Shown here piece by piece: positions 12,501-26,865 of a stretch of DNA of 64,000 nucleotides (position 1 is the stretch's first letter; every line of letters starts with the position of its first letter). Origin of the DNA: Ricordea florida (lineage: Eukaryota; Cnidaria; Anthozoa; Corallimorpharia; Ricordeidae). Both the position numbers and the translations under genes were made by a program. The notes under the pieces are model-generated. The model saw only the letters and a list, made by a program, of their open reading frames with translations. It did no database searches and was not told where the DNA came from. The DNA is taken from positions 15,854,733-15,918,732 of the forward strand of contig OX453280.1 of the NCBI GenBank assembly GCA_949710005.1, read 5' to 3'.

Positions 12501-13731
12501 ACTAACAAATAGTCTGATCTTGAATTCTGATTGAAATCGAATCGTTACAATCAAAATTTTCATCGCAAAATAAACTTTACTGCACACCACACTAAAACAT
12601 GTATAGAAAAGATTCGAAATGATTCTATAACTTACCCCCCTAAATGACGGTCCTCCTGCCCATACAATCTCTTATAATGTATTTTCACCAAAATCAGTCA
12701 GGTCGAGTTTCTTGGCAGCCAGCTGCAGGTATCGTATCTCAGCTTCTAGAGTAAGTACAAACACGGGATAAAGTGCGTTTTAAAGTTCATTTCAAATGCT
12801 ACAACATGGTGAAAATGGAATATTGATAACTAATTCGTGTAATGAGCACTGATTACATGAAATTTAGTACTCTCTGAGCCGTCTGCTTTAGATTTGGCTG
12901 CCTTAAGTCAATATCTTTACAGTCAAAACTCAATAAGATCGCAAATTACGAAATATCTGATTTTCTGCATAGATAATGCCCTGTCCTACTTGTACAAATC
13001 TGCTAACTTTTGGAATTGCAAAGATTATCCAAGCCAAGATATCATAGAACAACTTTTATTTTAGGGGCCCACGCTTTGGTCTGAATCACGCATGCGTACT
13101 AACAAATAGTCTGATCTTGAATTCTCATTGAAATCGAATCGTTACAATCAAAATTTTCATCGCAAAATAAACTTTACTGCACACCACACTAAAACATGTA
13201 TGGAAAAGATTCGAAATGATTCTATAACTTACCCCCCTAAATGACGGTCCTCCTGCCCATACAATCTCTTATAATGTATTTTCACCAAAATCAGTCAGGT
13301 CGAGTTTCTTGGCAGCCAGCTGCAGGTATCGTATCTCAGCTTCTAGAGTAAGTACAAACACGGGATAAAGTGCGTTTTAAAGTTCATTTCAAATGCTACA
13401 ACATGGTGAAAATGGAATATTGATAACTAATTCGTGTAATGAGCACTGATTACATGAACTTTAGTACTCTCTGAGCCGTCTGCTCTAGATTTAGCTGCCT
13501 TAAGTCAATATCTTTACAGTCAAAACTCAATAAGATCGCAAATTACGAAATATCTGATTTTCTGCATAGATAATGCCCTGTCCTACTTGTACAAATCTGC
13601 TAACTTTTGGAATTGCAAAGATTATCCAAGCCAAGATATCATAGAACAACTTTTATTTTAGGGGCCCACGCTTTGGTCTGAATCACGCATGCGTACTAAC
13701 AAATAGTCTGATCTTGAATTCTGATTGAAAT
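6568..13731. repeat. Copies 12-23: zone bounded by a 10-copy-spaced duplicate pair
   Basis: Copies 12 and 22 share the same four changes (P325a, P351t, P359g, P589c), and each is followed by a copy whose only change is P68g (13 and 23). P325a occurs nowhere else. Between them: copy 14 P532g; copy 15 P72g and P262t; copy 16 P1g, P370c, P443g and P444t, all private; copy 17 P235g, P246t, P251t and P281a; copy 18 P344c; copy 19 P24t (shared only with copy 1); copy 20 P251t; copy 21 P68g and P351t. Copy 16 is among the most diverged units of the window. Confidence 0.85.
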
Positions 13732-16700
13732 CGAATCGTTACAATCAAAATTTTCATCGCAAAATAAACTTTACTGCACACCACACTAAAACATGTATAG
13801 AAAAGATTCGAAATGATTCTATAACTTACCCCCCTAAATGACGGTCCTCCTGCCCATACAATCTCTTATAATGTATTTTCACCAAAATCAGTCAGGTCGA
13901 GTTTCTTGGCAGCCAGCTGCAGGTATCGTATCTCAGCTTCTAGAGTAAGTACAAACACGGGATAAAGTGCGTTTTAAAGTTCATTTCAAATGCTACAACA
14001 TGGTGAAAATGGAATATTGATAACTAATTCGTGTAATGAGCACTGATTACATGAACTTTAGTACTCTCTGAGCCGTCTGCTCTAGATTTAGCTGCCTTAA
14101 GTCAATATCTTTACAGTCAAAACTCAATAAGATCGCAAATTACGAAATATCTGATTTTCTGCATAGATAATGCCCTGTCCTACTTGTACAAATCTGCTAA
14201 CTTTTGGAATTGCAAAGATTATCCAAGCCAAGATATCATAGAACAACTTTTATTTTAGGGGCCCACGCTTTGGTCTGAATCACGCATGCGTACTAACAAA
14301 TAGTCTGATCTTGAATTCTGATTGAAATCGAATCGTTACAATCAAAATTTTCATCGCAAAATAAACTTTACTGCACACCACACTAAAACATGTATAGAAA
14401 AGATTCGAAATGATTCTATAACTTACCCCCCTAAATGACGGTCCTCCTGCCCATACAATCTCTTATAATGTATTTTCACCAAAATCAGTCAGGTCGAGTT
14501 TCTTGGCAGCCAGCTGCAGGTATCGTATCTCAGCTTCTAGAGTAAGTACAAACACGGGATAAAGTGCGTTTTAAAGTTCATTTCAAATGCTACAACATGG
14601 TGAAAATGGAATATTGATAACTAATTCGTGTAATGAGCACTGATTACATGAACTTTAGTACTCTCTGAGCCGTCTGCTCTAGATTTAGCTGCCTTAAGTC
14701 AATATCTTTACAGTCAAAACTCAATAAGATCGCAAATTACGAAATATCTGATTTTCTGCATAGATAATGCCCTGTCCTACTTGTACAAATCTGCTAACTT
14801 TTGGAATTGCAAAGATTATCCAAGCCAAGATATCATAGAACAACTTTTATTTTAGGGGCCCACGCTTTGGTCTGAATCACGCATGCGTACTAACAAATAG
14901 TCTGATCTTGAATTCTGATTGAAATCGAATCGTTACAATCAAAATTTTCATCGCAAAATAAACTTTACTGCACACCACACTAAAACATGTATAGAAAAGA
15001 TTCGAAATGATTCTATAACTTACCCCCCTAAATGACGGTCCTCCTGCCCATACAATCTCTTATAATGTATTTTCACCAAAATCAGTCAGGTCGAGTTTCT
15101 TGGCAGCCAGCTGCAGGTATCGTATCTCAGCTTCTAGAGTAAGTACAAACACGGGATAAAGTGCGTTTTAAAGTTCATTTCAAATGCTACAACATGGTGA
15201 AAATGGAATATTGATAACTAATTCGTGTAATGAGCACTGATTACATGAACTTTAGTACTCTCTGAGCCGTCTGCTCTAGATTTAGCTGCCTTAAGTCAAT
15301 ATCTTTACAGTCAAAACTCAATAAGATCGCAAATTACGAAATATCTGATTTTCTGCATAGATAATGCCCTGTCCTACTTGTACAAATCTGCTAACTTTTG
15401 GAATTGCAAAGATTATCCAAGCCAAGATATCATAGAACAACTTTTATTTTAGGGGCCCACGCTTTGGTCTGAATCACGCATGCGTACTAACAAATAGTCT
15501 GATCTTGAATTCTGATTGAAATCGAATCGTTACAATCAAAATTTTCATCGCAAAATAAACTTTACTGCACACCACACTAAAACATGTATAGAAAAGATTC
15601 GAAATGATTCTATAACTTACCCCCCTAAATGACGGTCCTCCTGCCCATACAATCTCTTATAATGTATTTTCACCAAAATCAGTCAGGTCGAGTTTCTTGG
15701 CAGCCAGCTGCAGGTATCGTATCTCAGCTTCTAGAGTAAGTACAAACACGGGATAAAGTGCGTTTTAAAGTTCATTTCAAATGCTACAACATGGTGAAAA
15801 TGGAATATTGATAACTAATTCGTGTAATGAGCACTGATTACATGAACTTTAGTACTCTCTGAGCCGTCTGCTTTAGATTTAGCTGCCTTAAGTCAATATC
15901 TTTACAGTCAAAACTCAATAAGATCGCAAATTACGAAATATCTGATTTTCTGCATAGATAATGCCCTGTCCTACTTGTACAAATCTGCTAACTTTTGGAA
16001 TTGCAAAGATTATCCAAGCCAAGATATCATAGAACAACTTTTATTTTAGGGGCCCACGCTTTGGTCTGAATCACGCATGCGTACTAACAAATAGTCTGAT
16101 CTTGAATTCTCATTGAAATCGAATCGTTACAATCAAAATTTTCATCGCAAAATAAACTTTACTGCACACCACACTAAAACATGTATGGAAAAGATTCGAA
16201 ATGATTCTATAACTTACCCCCCTAAATGACGGTCCTCCTGCCCATACAATCTCTTATAATGTATTTTCACCAAAATCAGTCAGGTCGAGTTTCTTGGCAG
16301 CCAGCTGCAGGTATCGTATCTCAGCTTCTAGAGTAAGTACAAACACGGGATAAAGTGCGTTTTAAAGTTCATTTCAAATGCTACAACATGGTGAAAATGG
16401 AATATTGATAACTAATTCGTGTAATGAGCACTGATTACATGAACTTTAGTACTCTCTGAGCCGTCTGCTCTAGATTTAGCTGCCTTAAGTCAATATCTTT
16501 ACAGTCAAAACTCAATAAGATCGCAAATTACGAAATATCTGATTTTCTGCATAGATAATGCCCTGTCCTACTTGTACAAATCTGCTAACTTTTGGAATTG
16601 CAAAGATTATCCAAGCCAAGATATCATAGAACAACTTTTATTTTAGGGGCCCACGCTTTGGTCTGAATCACGCATGCGTACTAACAAATAGTCTGATCTT

Positions 16701-19700
16701 GAATTCTGATTGAAATCGAATCGTTACAATCAAAATTTTCATCGCAAAATAAACTTTACTGCACACCACACTAAAACATGTATGGAAAAGATTCGAAATG
16801 ATTCTATAACTTACCCCCCTAAATGACGGTCCTCCTGCCCATACAATCTCTTATAATGTATTTTCACCAAAATCAGTCAGGTCGAGTTTCTTGGCAGCCA
16901 GCTGCAGGTATCGTATCTCAGCTTCTAGAGTAAGTACAAACACGGGATAAAGTGCGTTTTAAAGTTCATTTCAAATGCTACAACATGGTGAAAATGGAAT
17001 ATTGATAACTAATTCGTGTAATGAGCACTGATTACATGAACTTTAGTACTCTCTGAGCCGTCTGCTTTAGATTTGGCTGCCTTAAGTCAATATCTTTACA
17101 GTCAAAACTCAATAAGATCGCAAATTACGAAATATCTGATTTTCTGCATAGATAATGCCCTGTCCTACTTGTACAAATCTGCTAACTTTTGGAATTGCAA
17201 AGATTATCCAAGCCAAGATATCATAGAACAACTTTTATTTTAGGGGCCCACGCTTTGGTCTGAATCACGCATGCGTACTAACAAATAGTCTGATCTTGAA
17301 TTCTGATTGAAATCGAATCGTTACAATCAAAATTTTCATCGCAAAATAAACTTTACTGCACACCACACTAAAACATGTATAGAAAAGATTCGAAATGATT
17401 CTATAACTTACCCCCCTAAATGACGGTCCTCCTGCCCATACAATCTCTTATAATGTATTTTCACCAAAATCAGTCAGGTCGAGTTTCTTGGCAGCCAGCT
17501 GCAGGTATCGTATCTCAGCTTCTAGAGTAAGTACAAACACGGGATAAAGTGCGTTTTAAAGTTCATTTCAAATGCTACAACATGGTGAAAATGGAATATT
17601 GATAACTAATTCGTGTAATGAGCACTGATTACATGAACTTTAGTACTCTCTGAGCCGTCTGCTTTAGATTTGGCTGCCTTAAGTCAATATCTTTACAGTC
17701 AAAACTCAATAAGATCGCAAATTACGAAATATCTGATTTTCTGCATAGATAATGCCCTGTCCTACTTGTACAAATCTGCTAACTTTTGGAATTGCAAAGA
17801 TTATCCAAGCCAAGATATCATAGAACAACTTTTATTTTAGGGGCCCACGCTTTGGTCTGAATCACGCATGCGTACTAACAAATAGTCTGATCTTGAATTC
17901 TCATTGAAATCGAATCGTTACAATCAAAATTTTCATCGCAAAATAAACTTTACTGCACACCACACTAAAACATGTATGGAAAAGATTAGAAATGATTCTA
18001 TAACTTACCCCCCTAAATGACGGTCCTCCTGCCCATACAATCTCTTATAATGTATTTTCACCAAAATCAGTCAGGTCGAGTTTCTTGGCAGCCAGCTGCA
18101 GGTATCGTATCTCAGCTTCTAGAGTAAGTACAAACACGGGATAAAGTGCGTTTTAAAGTTCATTTCAAATGCTACAACATGGTGAAAATGGAATATTGAT
18201 AACTAATTCGTGTAATGAGCACTGATTACATGAACTTTAGTACTCTCTGAGCCGTCTGCTCTAGATTTAGCTGCCTTAAGTCAATATCTTTACAGTCAAA
18301 ACTCAATAAGATCGCAAATTACGAAATATCTGATTTTCTGCATAGATAATGCCCTGTCCTACTTGTACAAATCTGCTAACTTTTGGAATTGCAAAGATTA
18401 TCCAAGCCAAGATATCATAGAACAACTTTTATTTTAGGGGCCCACGCTTTGGTCTGAATCACGCATGCGTACTAACAAATAGTCTGATCTTGAATTCTGA
18501 TTGAAATCGAATCGTTACAATCAAAATTTTCATCGCAAAATAAACTTTACTGCACACCACACTAAAACATGTATAGAAAAGATTCGAAATGATTCTATAA
18601 CTTACCCCCCTAAATGACGGTCCTCCTGCCCATACAATCTCTTATAATGTATTTTCACCAAAATCAGTCAGGTCGAGTTTCTTGGCAGCCAGCTGCAGGT
18701 ATCGTATCTCAGCTTCTAGAGTAAGTACAAACACGGGATAAAGTGCGTTTTAAAGTTCATTTCAAATGCTACAACATGGTGAAAATGGAATATTGATAAC
18801 TAATTCGTGTAATGAGCACTGATTACATGAACTTTAGTACTCTCTGAGCCGTCTGCTCTAGATTTAGCTGCCTTAAGTCAATATCTTTACAGTCAAAACT
18901 CAATAAGATCGCAAATTACGAAATATCTGATTTTCTGCATAGATAATGCCCTGTCCTACTTGTACAAATCTGCTAACTTTTGGAATTGCAAAGATTATCC
19001 AAGCCAAGATATCATAGAACAACTTTTATTTTAGGGGCCCACGCTTTGGTCTGAATCACGCATGCGTACTAACAAATAGTCTGATCTTGAATTCTGATTT
19101 AAATCGAATCGTTACAATCAAAATTTTCATCGCAAAATAAACTTTACTGCACACCACACTAAAACATGTATAGAAGAGATTCGAAATGATTCTATAACTT
19201 ACCCCCCTAAATGACGGTCCTCCTGCCCATACAATCTCTTATAATGTATTTTCACCAAAATCAGTCAGGTCGAGTTTCTTGGCAGCCAGCTGCAGGTATC
19301 GTATCTCAGCTTCTAGAGTAAGTACAAACACGGGATAAAGTGCGTTTTAAAGTTCATTTCAAATGCTACAACATGGTGAAAATGGAATATTGATAACTAA
19401 TTCGTGTAATGAGCACTGATTACATGAACTTTAGTACTCTCTGAGCCGTCTGCTCTAGATTTAGCTGCCTTAAGTCAATATCTTTACAGTCAAAACTCAA
19501 TAAGATCGCAAATTACGAAATATCTGATTTTCTGCATAGATAATGCCCTGTCCTACTTGTACAAATCTGCTAACTTTTGGAATTGCAAAGATTATCCAAG
19601 CCAAGATATCATAGAACAACTTTTATTTTAGGGGCCCACGCTTTGGTCTGAATCACGCATGCGTACTAACAAATAGTCTGATCTTGAATTCTGATTGAAA

Positions 19701-22700
19701 TCGAATCGTTACAATCAAAATTTTCATCGCAAAATAAACTTTACTGCACACCACACTAAAACATGTATGGAAAAGATTCGAAATGATTCTATAACTTACC
19801 CCCCTAAATGACGGTCCTCCTGCCCATACAATCTCTTATAATGTATTTTCACCAAAATCAGTCAGGTCGAGTTTCTTGGCAGCCAGCTGCAGGTATCGTA
19901 TCTCAGCTTCTAGAGTAAGTACAAACACGGGATAAAGTGCGTTTTAAAGTTCATTTCAAATGCTACAACATGGTGAAAATGGAATATTGATAACTAATTC
20001 GTGTAATGAGCACTGATTACATGAACTTTAGTACTCTCTGAGCCGTCTGCTCTAGATTTAGCTGCCTTAAGTCAATATCTTTACAGTCAAAACTCAATAA
20101 GATCGCAAATTACGAAATATCTGATTTTCTGCATAGATAATGCCCTGTCCTACTTGTACAAATCTGCTAACTTTTGGAATTGCAAAGATTATCCAAGCCA
20201 AGATATCATAGAACAACTTTTATTTTAGGGGCCCACGCTTTGGTCTGAATCACGCATGCGTACTAACAAATAGTCTGATCTTGAATTCTGATTGAAATCG
20301 AATCGTTACAATCAAAATTTTCATCGCAAAATAAACTTTACTGCACACCACACTAAAACATGTATAGAAAAGATTCGAAATGATTCTATAACTTACCCCC
20401 CTAAATGACGGTCCTCCTGCCCATACAATCTCTTATAATGTATTTTCACCATAATCAGTCAGGTCGAGTTTCTTGGCAGCCAGCTGCAGGTATCGTATCT
20501 CAGCTTCTAGAGTAAGTACAAACACGGGATAAAGTGCGTTTTAAAGTTCATTTCAAATGCTACAACATGGTGAAAATGGAATATTGATAACTAATTCGTG
20601 TAATGAGCACTGATTACATGAACTTTAGTACTCTCTGAGCCGTCTGCTTTAGATTTGGCTGCCTTAAGTCAATATCTTTACAGTCAAAACTCAATAAGAT
20701 CGCAAATTACGAAATATCTGATTTTCTGCATAGATAATGCCCTGTCCTACTTGTACAAATCTGCTAACTTTTGGAATTGCAAAGATTATCCAAGCCAAGA
20801 TATCATAGAACAACTTTTATTTTAGGGGCCCACGCTTTGGTCTGAATCACGCATGCGTACTAACAAATAGTCTGATCTTGAATTCTGATTGAAATCGAAT
20901 CGTTACAATCAAAATTTTCATCGCAAAATAAACTTTACTGCACACCACACTAAAACATGTATAGAAAAGATTCGAAATGATTCTATAACTTACCCCCCTA
21001 AATGACGGTCCTCCTGCCCATACAATCTCTTATAATGTATTTTCACCAAAATCAGTCAGGTCGAGTTTCTTGGCAGCCAGCTGCAGGTATCGTATCTCAG
21101 CTTCTAGAGTAAGTACAAACACGGGATAAAGTGCGTTTTAAAGTTCATTTCAAATGCTACAACATGGTGAAAATGGAATATTGATAACTAATTCGTGTAA
21201 TGAGCACTGATTACATGAACTTTAGTACTCTCTGAGCCGTCTGCTCTAGATTTAGCTGCCTTAAGTCAATATCTTTACAGTCAAAACTCAATAAGATCGC
21301 AAATTACGAAATATCTGATTTTCTGCATAGATAATGCCCTGTCCTACTTGTACAAATCTGCTAACTTTTGGAATTGCAAAGATTATCCAAGCCAAGATAT
21401 CATAGAACAACTTTTATTTTAGGGGCCCACGCTTTGGTCTGAATCACGCATGCGTACTAACAAATAGTCTGATCTTGAATTCTGATTGAAATCGAATCGT
21501 TACAATCAAAATTTTCATCGCAAAATAAACTTTACTGCACACCACACTAAAACATGTATAGAAAAGATTCGAAATGATTCTATAACTTACCCCCCTAAAT
21601 GACGGTCCTCCTGCCCATACAATCTCTTATAATGTATTTTCACCAAAATCAGTCAGGTCGAGTTTCTTGGCAGCCAGCTGCAGGTATCGTATCTCAGCTT
21701 CTAGAGTAAGTACAAACACGGGATAAAGTGCGTTTTAAAGTTCATTTCAAATGCTACAACATGGTGAAAATGGAATATTGATAACTAATTCGTGTAATGA
21801 GCACTGATTACATGAACTTTAGTACTCTCTGAGCCGTCTGCTCTAGATTTAGCTGCCTTAAGTCAATATCTTTACAGTCAAAACTCAATAAGATCGCAAA
21901 TTACGAAATATCTGATTTTCTGCATAGATAATGCCCTGTCCTACTTGTACAAATCTGCTAACTTTTGGAATTGCAAAGATTATCCAAGCCAAGATATCAT
22001 AGAACAACTTTTATTTTAGGGGCCCACGCTTTGGTCTGAATCACGCATGCGTACTAACAAATAGTCTGATCTTGAATTCTGATTGAAATCGAATCGTTAC
22101 AATCAAAATTTTCATCGCAAAATAAACTTTACTGCACACCACACTAAAACATGTATGGAAAAGATTCGAAATGATTCTATAACTTACCCCCCTAAATGAC
22201 GGTCCTCCTGCCCATACAATCTCTTATAATGTATTTTCACCAAAATCAGTCAGGTCGAGTTTCTTGGCAGCCAGCTGCAGGTATCGTATCTCAGCTTCTA
22301 GAGTAAGTACAAACACGGGATAAAGTGCGTTTTAAAGTTCATTTCAAATGCTACAACATGGTGAAAATGGAATATTGATAACTAATTCGTGTAATGAGCA
22401 CTGATTACATGAACTTTAGTACTCTCTGAGCCGTCTGCTCTAGATTTAGCTGCCTTAAGTCAATATCTTTACAGTCAAAACTCAATAAGATCGCAAATTA
22501 CGAAATATCTGATTTTCTGCATAGATAATGCCCTGTCCTACTTGTACAAATCTGCTAACTTTTGGAATTGCAAAGATTATCCAAGCCAAGATATCATAGA
22601 ACAACTTTTATTTTAGGGGCCCACGCTTTGGTCTGAATCACGCATGCGTACTAACAAATAGTCTGATCTTGAATTCTGATTGAAATCGAATCGTTACAAT

Positions 22701-25700
22701 CAAAATTTTCATCGCAAAATAAACTTTACTGCACACCACACTAAAACATGTATAGAAAAGATTCGAAATGATTCTATAACTTATCCCCCTAAATGACGGT
22801 CCTCCTGCCCATACAATCTCTTATAATGTATTTTCACCATAATCAGTCAGGTCGAGTTTCTTGGCAGCCAGCTGCAGGTATCGTATCTCAGCTTCTAGAG
22901 TAAGTACAAACACGGGATAAAGTGCGTTTTAAAGTTCATTTCAAATGCTACAACATGGTGAAAATGGAATATTGATAACTAATTCGTGTAATGAGCACTG
23001 ATTACATGAACTTTAGTACTCTCTGAGCCGTCTGCTTTAGATTTGGCTGCCTTAAGTCAATATCTTTACAGTCAAAACTCAATAAGATCGCAAATTACGA
23101 AATATCTGATTTTCTGCATAGATAATGCCCTGTCCTACTTGTACAAATCTGCTAACTTTTGGAATTGCAAAGATTATCCAAGCCAAGATATCATAGAACA
23201 ACTTTTATTTTAGGGGCCCACGCTTTGGTCTGAATCACGCATGCGTACTAACAAATAGTCTGATCTTGAATTCTGATTGAAATCGAATCGTTACAATCAA
23301 AATTTTCATCGCAAAATAAACTTTACTGCACACCACACTAAAACATGTATAGAAAAGATTCGAAATGATTCTATAACTTACCCCCCTAAATGACGGTCCT
23401 CCTGCCCATACAATCTCTTATAATGTATTTTCACCAAAATCAGTCAGGTCGAGTTTCTTGGCAGCCAGCTGCAGGTATCGTATCTCAGCTTCTAGAGTAA
23501 GTACAAACACGGGATAAAGTGCGTTTTAAAGTTCATTTCAAATGCTACAACATGGTGAAAATGGAATATTGATAACTAATTCGTGTAATGAGCACTGATT
23601 ACATGAACTTTAGTACTCTCTGAGCCGTCTGCTCTAGATTTAGCTGCCTTAAGTCAATATCTTTACAGTCAAAACTCAATAAGATCGCAAATTACGAAAT
23701 ATCTGATTTTCTGCATAGATAATGCCCTGTCCTACTTGTAAAAATCTGCTAACTTTTGGAATTGCAAAGATTATCCAAGCCAAGATATCATAGAACAACT
23801 TTTATTTTAGGGGCCCACGCTTTGGTCTGAATCACGCATGCGTACTAACAAATAGTCTGATCTTGAATTCTGATTGAAATCGAATCGTTACAATCAAAAT
23901 TTTCATCGCAAAATAAACTTTACTGCACACCACACTAAAACATGTATGGAAAAGATTCGAAATGATTCTATAACTTACCCCCCTAAATGACGGTCCTCCT
24001 GCCCATACAATCTCTTATAATGTATTTTCACCAAAATCAGTCAGGTCGAGTTTCTTGGCAGCCAGCTGCAGGTATCGTATCTCAGCTTCTAGAGTAAGTA
24101 CAAACACGGGATAAAGTGCGTTTTAAAGTTCATTTCAAATGCTACAACATGGTGAAAATGGAATATTGATAACTAATTCGTGTAATGAGCACTGATTACA
24201 TGAACTTTAGTACTCTCTGAGCCGTCTGCTCTAGATTTAGCTGCCTTAAGTCAATATCTTTACAGTCAAAACTCAATAAGATCGCAAATTACGAAATATC
24301 TGATTTTCTGCATAGATAATGCCCTGTCCTACTTGTAAAAATCTGCTAACTTTTGGAATTGCAAAGATTATCCAAGCCAAGATATCATAGAACAACTTTT
24401 ATTTTAGGGGCCCACGCTTTGGTCTGAATCACGCATGCGTACTAACAAATAGTCTGATCTTGAATTCTGATTGAAATCGAATCGTTACAATCAAAATTTT
24501 CATCGCAAAATAAACTTTACTGCACACCACACTAAAACATGTATGGAAAAGATTCGAAATGATTCTATAACTTACCCCCCTAAATGACGGTCCTCCTGCC
24601 CATACAATCTCTTATAATGTATTTTCACCAAAATCAGTCAGGTCGAGTTTCTTGGCAGCCAGCTGCAGGTATCGTATCTCAGCTTCTAGAGTAAGTACAA
24701 ACACGGGATAAAGTGCGTTTTACAGTTCATTTCAAATGCTACAACATGGTGAAAATGGAATATTGATAACTAATTCGTGTAATGAGCACTGATTACATGA
24801 ACTTTAGTACTCTCTGAGCCGTCTGCTCTAGATTTAGCTGCCTTAAGTCAATATCTTTACAGTCAAAACTCAATAAGATCGCAAATTACGAAATATCTGA
24901 TTTTCTGCATAGATAATGCCCTGTCCTACTTGTACAAATCTGCTAACTTTTGGAATTGCAAAGATTATCCAAGCCAAGATATCATAGAACAACTTTTATT
25001 TTAGGGGCCCACGCTTTGGTCTGAATCACGCATGCGTACTAACAAATAGTCTGATCTTGAATTCTGATTGAAATCGAATCGTTACAATCAAAATTTTCAT
25101 CGCAAAATAAACTTTACTGCACACCACACTAAAACATGTATGGAAAAGATTCGAAATGATTCTATAACTTACCCCCCTAAATGACGGTCCTCCTGCCCAT
25201 ACAATCTCTTATAATGTATTTTCACCAAAATCAGTCAGGTCGAGTTTCTTGGCAGCCAGCTGCAGGTATCGTATCTCAGCTTCTAGAGTAAGTACAAACA
25301 CGGGATAAAGTGCGTTTTAAAGTTCATTTCAAATGCTACAACATGGTGAAAATGGAATATTGATAACTAATTCGTGTAATGAGCACTGATTACATGAACT
25401 TTAGTACTCTCTGAGCCGTCTGCTCTAGATTTAGCTGCCTTAAGTCAATATCTTTACAGTCAAAACTCAATAAGATCGCAAATTACGAAATATCTGATTT
25501 TCTGCATAGATAATGCCCTGTCCTACTTGTACAAATCTGCTAACTTTTGGAATTGCAAAGATTATCCAAGCCAAGATATCATAGAACAACTTTTATTTTA
25601 GGGGCCCACGCTTTGGTCTGAATCACGCATGCGTACTAACAAATAGTCTGATCTTGAATTCTGATTGAAATCGAATCGTTACAATCAAAATTTTCATCGC

Positions 25701-26865
25701 AAAATAAACTTTACTGCACACCACACTAAAACATGTATAGAAAAGATTCGAAATGATTCTATAACTTACCCCCCTAAATGACGGTCCTCCTGCCCATACA
25801 ATCTCTTATAATGTATTTTCACCAAAATCAGTCAGGTCGAGTTTCTTGGCAGCCAGCTGCAGGTATCGTATCTCAGCTTCTAGAGTAAGTACAAACACGG
25901 GATAAAGTGCGTTTTAAAGTTCATTTCAAATGCTACAACATGGTGAAAATGGAATATTGATAACTAATTCGTGTAATGAGCACTGATTACATGAACTTTA
26001 GTACTCTCTGAGCCGTCTGCTCTAGATTTAGCTGCCTTAAGTCAATATCTTTACAGTCAAAACTCAATAAGATCGCAAATTACGAAATATCTGATTTTCT
26101 GCATAGATAATGCCCTGTCCTACTTGTACAAATCTGCTAACTTTTGGAATTGCAAAGATTATCCAAGCCAAGATATCATAGAACAACTTTTATTTTAGGG
26201 GCCCACGCTTTGGTCTGAATCACGCATGCGTACTAACAAATAGTCTGATCTTGAATTCTGATTGAAATCGAATCGTTACAATCAAAATTTTCATCGCAAA
26301 ATAAACTTTACTGCACACCACACTAAAACATGTATAGAAAAGATTCGAAATGATTCTATAACTTACCCCCCTAAATGACGGTCCTCCTGCCCATACAATC
26401 TCTTATAATGTATTTTCACCAAAATCAGTCAGGTCGAGTTTCTTGGCAGCCAGCTGCAGGTATCGTATCTCAGCTTCTAGAGTAAGTACAAACACGGGAT
26501 AAAGTGCGTTTTAAAGTTCATTTCAAATGCTACAACATGGTGAAAATGGAATATTGATAACTAATTCGTGTAATGAGCACTGATTACATGAACTTTAGTA
26601 CTCTCTGAGCCGTCTGCTCTAGATTTAGCTGCCTTAAGTCAATATCTTTACAGTCAAAACTCAATAAGATCGCAAATTACGAAATATCTGATTTTCTGCA
26701 TAGATAATGCCCTGTCCTACTTGTACAAATCTGCTAACTTTTGGAATTGCAAAGATTATCCAAGCCAAGATATCATAGAACAACTTTTATTTTAGGGGCC
26801 CACGCTTTGGTCTGAATCACGCATGCGTACTAACAAATAGTCTGATCTTGAATTCTGATTGAAAT
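13732..26865. repeat. Copies 24-45: mixed middle zone
   Basis: Copies 24-26, 36, 37, 44 and 45 match consensus. P68g is frequent here (copies 28, 29, 31, 34, 38, 41, 42, 43). The linked pair P351t+P359g is in copies 29, 30, 35 and 39, and P351t alone in copy 27. P154t occurs only in copies 35 and 39, four units apart; copy 39 also has P98t. P458a occurs only in the neighbours 40 and 41. Copy 31 has P68g with P78a, a pair that returns in copies 71 and 105. Copy 32 has P593t and copy 33 P72g. Copies 27 and 30 have P589c. Copy 42 has private P246c. Confidence 0.85.
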
